From positions 1-9,169 of the forward strand of contig JAFSXH010000162.1 of the NCBI GenBank assembly GCA_017444165.1: a stretch of 9,169 bases of DNA, read 5' to 3'. The position numbers and the translations under genes were made by a program. Position 1 is the first letter of the stretch, and each line of letters begins with the position of its first letter. Shown piece by piece: positions 7,026 through 9,169 of the stretch. Below the pieces are notes generated by a model. The model did no database searches. It was given only the letters and a program-made list of their open reading frames with translations, and was not told the origin of the DNA. Source of the DNA: a bacterium. Lineage in GTDB: Bacteria > Vulcanimicrobiota > Xenobia > Xenobiales > Xenobiaceae.

Positions 7026-7133
7026 CCCAACTCACTCCGTCACAGGTACATCCGGTAGCCTCACAATTAAAAAAAACAACACAGGCCACCAGGCAACCCC
7101 GTCTCCACTAAGTCTTTATTTCGACACTCCCCC

Positions 7134-7180
7134 AAGCTAAAGCCAGGAGATTCTTTTGAGTCCTGGTTTTACGCTAGCTT
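7134..7180 (-). other. Bulged hairpin downstream of udk (pilB leader element or weak udk terminator)
   Basis: In the udk-pilB gap the segments 7134-7139 and 7175-7180 (AAGCTA/TAGCTT) form an outer stem, and 7140-7148 with 7161-7169 (AAGCCAGGA/TCCTGGTTT) an inner stem. A five-base bulge lies on one side and the loop has 12 bases. On the minus strand it starts 22 bases after the udk stop. The tail after the inner stem, CTTTAGCTT, is only partly T-rich, and after the outer stem comes GGGGGAG, so it is not a canonical terminator. It may attenuate or be a structured pilB leader. I compared it by eye with c-di-GMP riboswitches and did not find the required pairing. Confidence 0.35.
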
Positions 7181-7201
7181 TTATAATCCTCTTATTCAAG
7201 A

Positions 7202-7945
7202 CTAATCTTCTTGTTCTAGTGGGTTAATCTGCTTTTCCACAGGAGAGTCATTCATCTTATTCCTACGCAAAACTTGATCCAGCCAAGCTCTAACCATACT
7301 TATAGCCACAGCATTAGATCCACCCTCAGGAATAATTATGTCGGCATAACTCTTCGTGGGTTTGGTATAAAGAAGGTGCATAGGGCGAACTGAACTGCGA
7401 TACTGCTCAATAATCTCATTGTAACTGCGACCGCGCTCACGCATATCTCTATTAATGCGACGAATGAGGCGTATATCAGGATCAGTTTGCACATAAATTT
7501 TAGCTTTCATCAACCTGCGCAATCTTTCATCGTGCAGAGCTAAGATACCCTCAATAATCAAAACATCGGCCGGTTCAACCCGCTTAGTCTCCTTACTGCG
7601 AGTTCTGTCAGTGAAAGAGTAAATTGGCTGATCGACAGCCTGACCGCGCATCAACTTTTTAATGTGATCTATGAGGAGATCATTATCATAAGCATCAGGA
7701 TGATCGTAGTTAGTCTTCAGACGCTCTTCGAAGGGCATATCAGATTGATCTTTGTAATAAGAATCTTGAGCTAGGATCTGAACTTGCTTATCCTGGAACG
7801 ATTCTTTCAACTTTCTAGCTATAGTAGTCTTCCCTGATCCAGTACCTCCAGCAATTCCAATAATTATAACCTCACTATTCCGAGGCTCATCGCTGGTACT
7901 GCTCGATATTCCTCTGGTGTTCGCTGTAGTTTCTTCCAAAGACAT
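7202..7945 (-). CDS. udk: Uridine/cytidine kinase
   Basis: A cytoplasmic P-loop kinase that phosphorylates uridine or cytidine to UMP or CMP in pyrimidine salvage. The 247 residues carry Walker A GGTGSGKT (33-40), the QDSYYKD motif (60-66) with the conserved Asp, NYDHPDAYD (79-87), the EGILAL segment (132-137) and VQTDPDIRLIRRINRDMRERGRS (152-174) of the lid. KPTKSYADIIIPEGG is at 195-209. Together these are the full Udk pattern and distinguish it from phosphoribulokinase and pantothenate kinase. The first 24 residues are a polar extension before the core. The ATG at 7945 has AAGGAG nine bases upstream and there is no later ATG before the P-loop. This start places the first 59 bases inside the end of mltG. 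The mltG-udk neighbourhood is known from Bacillota. Confidence 0.95.
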   Translation of the reverse strand: MSLEETTANTRGISSSTSDEPRNSEVIIIGIAGGTGSGKTTIARKLKESFQDKQVQILAQDSYYKDQSDMPFEERLKTNYDHPDAYDNDLLIDHIKKLMRGQAVDQPIYSFTDRTRSKETKRVEPADVLIIEGILALHDERLRRLMKAKIYVQTDPDIRLIRRINRDMRERGRSYNEIIEQYRSSVRPMHLLYTKPTKSYADIIIPEGGSNAVAISMVRAWLDQVLRRNKMNDSPVEKQINPLEQED

Positions 7946-8885
7946 GACTGCCGTCTCCTTTTATGTCGTTGCGCACGTAATAGTAGTAATCAGTTTTGGC
8001 TGGGTGAGCCGCCGCTTTTATAGAGGCTAAACCAGGATTACAAATGGGTCCAACAGGTAAACCTGTAATCTTATAAGTATTGTAAGGAGAATCTATCTCT
8101 AAATCTTTATAGAGTAAATACTCCTTCTGTTCTCCCAAAGCGTATTGAACCGTAGCATCACACTCCAACTTCATGCCATCGCGCAGACGATTCAAGTAGA
8201 CCCCTGCAATAATGGAACGCTCCTCGGGAACCTGGGCCTCCCTCTCAATCAGAGAAGCTAAAATTATCGTATCTGCTAGCGATAAGGGAGAATCTTTATC
8301 AAGACAAGGAAGAACCAACTCCTGGAATCGATCTGTGGCTATCTTTACTAACTGTTCCCCATCACACTTCCAGGGGAGAGTGTAAGTATCAGGCAAAAAG
8401 TACCCTTCCAAATTATCAGGAAAGATCTTACCGTACTTTTTGCCACCACTTTCAGTTAAACGCATAAACTCTCGATACGTACATATCTTGCTCTCGAGAG
8501 CAATATCGGCACACTTATCTAGAGTCAACCCTTCGGGAAAAGTCACCTTTATCGTAGCTGGCTGACCACTGACAAAAGTTTCCAATATCTCCTTAGGTTC
8601 CATAGCCGAGTTAATACGAAAAAAGCCTGTCTTAATATCCTTACCCTTATCCGTATAGCGGGCCCAAAATTCAAATACTTTAGCCGAGCGGATGAGGTGT
8701 TGAGACTCCAAAGTCTCACCCAACTTCCTGGCTGTATCTCCAGGTTTGACCTCAAAAACAACACTGACTCCCTCGTTGCTATCATTACAAGGTTTATTTA
8801 ATTTCTGAAAATATAAATAAAAAACCTCGCCACCTATCGCCAGCAAAACGATCACAACGAGCAAACCAATCAAAACCTTTTTCAC
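7887..8885 (-). CDS. mltG: Endolytic murein transglycosylase MltG (YceG family)
   Basis: A membrane-anchored lytic transglycosylase that cuts nascent peptidoglycan strands and is thought to end glycan synthesis. From the GTG at 8885 it has 332 residues. Residues 4-18 plus flanks form one membrane helix (VLIGLLVVIVLLAIGG). A LysM-like subdomain (about 43-105, FEVKPGDTARKLG) follows. The catalytic domain has LEGYFLPDTY (159-168), the active-site glutamate E214 in ASLIEREA (210-217), DATVQYALG (243-251) and GLPVGPICNPG (275-285), ending in GDGSHVF. An ATG 27 codons upstream at 8966 is in frame. I prefer the GTG because the extra residues are not MltG-like, the ATG has no ribosome binding site, and a promoter-like sequence lies between them. 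The 3' end overlaps udk by 59 bases. Confidence 0.93.
   Translation of the reverse strand: MKKVLIGLLVVIVLLAIGGEVFYLYFQKLNKPCNDSNEGVSVVFEVKPGDTARKLGETLESQHLIRSAKVFEFWARYTDKGKDIKTGFFRINSAMEPKEILETFVSGQPATIKVTFPEGLTLDKCADIALESKICTYREFMRLTESGGKKYGKIFPDNLEGYFLPDTYTLPWKCDGEQLVKIATDRFQELVLPCLDKDSPLSLADTIILASLIEREAQVPEERSIIAGVYLNRLRDGMKLECDATVQYALGEQKEYLLYKDLEIDSPYNTYKITGLPVGPICNPGLASIKAAAHPAKTDYYYYVRNDIKGDGSHVFGRNYSEHQRNIEQYQR
7955..7960 (-). promoter_or_regulatory. Ribosome binding site of udk inside mltG
   Basis: Minus-strand AAGGAG lies nine bases before the udk ATG at 7945 and within the mltG reading frame. It supports the long overlap of the two genes rather than a start after the mltG stop. 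Confidence 0.65.
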
Positions 8886-8914
8886 AACAAGGCCCCGTTT
8901 TCTAACAAAACGTA

Positions 8915-8943
8915 ATTCTACCTTTTTAATTAACAATTCGTAA
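8915..8943 (-). promoter_or_regulatory. Possible promoter of mltG-udk
   Basis: Minus-strand TAGAAT (8920-8915) matches the -10 consensus at five of six positions. It is 17 bases from TTACGA (8943-8938), a poor -35 box. Transcription would begin near 8908, about 20 bases before the GTG start at 8885. The surrounding DNA is AT-rich, so chance is possible. Confidence 0.35.
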
Positions 8944-9033
8944 TTGGAATGAATAAAACACAACATACAAGACTTACAACACCAATTTACAACCAGAATA
9001 AACTTAAACCAGAACTGTACGAACTATCGCAGA

Positions 9034-9103
9034 GGAGACAGTCAGTTTTTTCGGTACAGTCCCTGCGAGCAAAGCGAGAAACTCCGAAAAAAGCTGACGC
9101 TCC
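9034..9103. repeat. Imperfect palindrome of about 70 bases, possible dispersed repeat or structured RNA
   Basis: GTCAGTTTTTTCGG (9041-9054) pairs with CCGAAAAAAGCTGAC (9084-9098): 14 pairs with one bulged base. The stem extends outward by GGAG/CTCC (9034-9037 with 9100-9103) and inward by AGT/ACT (9058-9060 with 9081-9083). No T-tract follows on either strand, so it is not a plain terminator. The remainder of 8967-9169 shows no gene I can support. Size and palindromy suggest a MITE- or REP-like intergenic element or a folded leader RNA, but only one copy is in view. Confidence 0.5.
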
Positions 9104-9169
9104 AGAAACTACCAAACGAAATACAACAAGAATGAAAACCTGGCCCAAACTGCAGAAACATCGATATTG

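Noticed and set aside
7139..7166. Cobalamin-box-like GCCAGGAGA on the plus strand.
   Set aside because: The rest of the B12 box (CCTGCC) is missing and no plus-strand gene follows.
7026..7201. c-di-GMP (GEMM) riboswitch upstream of pilB, suggested by GGGGTTGCC near 7100-7092.
   Set aside because: The 5' GGCAA partner strand and the conserved two-helix layout are absent; only a short fragment looks alike.
8886..8966. Upstream ATG start of mltG at 8966.
   Set aside because: There is no ribosome binding site before it and the 27 residues are unlike MltG. It is kept as an alternative because it is in frame and ATG is the commoner start codon.
9060..9081. GCGAG repeated around CAAA as a possible CRISPR or tandem repeat.
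   Set aside because: There are only two five-base copies and no regular spacing or further units.
8990..9169. A frame open from the right edge on the minus strand for about 59 codons, ending in TAA, which could be the 3' end of an upstream gene.
   Set aside because: It runs straight through the palindrome, its Cys/Ser/Phe-rich translation resembles no protein I know, and another minus-strand frame is also open for about 40 codons. An open stretch this long is not rare by chance.

Overview
The window is a fragment of a bacterial chromosome in which all eight full-length genes, plus one newly noticed 21-codon gene, lie on the minus strand. The layout is therefore described in transcription order, from right to left. 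The organism cannot be named from the sequence. It uses strong AAGGAG-type ribosome binding sites, has moderate GC in its genes and a very AT-rich left edge, carries type IV pilus motor genes in the order pilB-pilT-pilC, and has mltG next to udk. The mltG/udk neighbourhood recalls Bacillota and related lineages. The pilB-pilT-pilC order occurs in many phyla (Cyanobacteria, Deltaproteobacteria-like groups and others). A non-gammaproteobacterial lineage is an inference only.

Right part (9169-7202): about 200-280 bases of intergenic DNA contain a roughly 70-base imperfect palindrome with competing pairings, and probably a promoter. These are followed by mltG (membrane-bound endolytic murein transglycosylase). 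Its last 59 bases overlap the start of udk (uridine kinase), so the two are probably translationally coupled.

Middle (7201-2726): the udk-pilB intergenic region of about 175 bases holds a bulged hairpin. Then come pilB (extension ATPase), pilT (retraction ATPase), a 21-residue single-helix membrane peptide with an excellent ribosome binding site, and pilC (inner-membrane platform). The cluster ends in a clear intrinsic terminator with a seven-T tract at 2726-2757. PilB and PilT power pilus assembly and disassembly on PilC. No pilin, secretin, PilM/N/O or prepilin peptidase genes are in view.

Left part (2692-107): a second, short transcription unit with a possible promoter overlapping the pil terminator. 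It encodes an exported, probably lipid-anchored tyrosine/dual-specificity phosphatase with an HCSAGKDRTG P-loop. Next is an exported e(P4)-type HAD acid phosphatase, then a zinc-ribbon protein with a long low-complexity linker and a C-terminal membrane anchor. The last 106 bases are extremely AT-rich, with at most an AT-only hairpin.

The most novel items are the small membrane peptide between pilT and pilC, a related but start-less sequence upstream of pilB, the palindromic element upstream of mltG, and the exported phosphatase pair.
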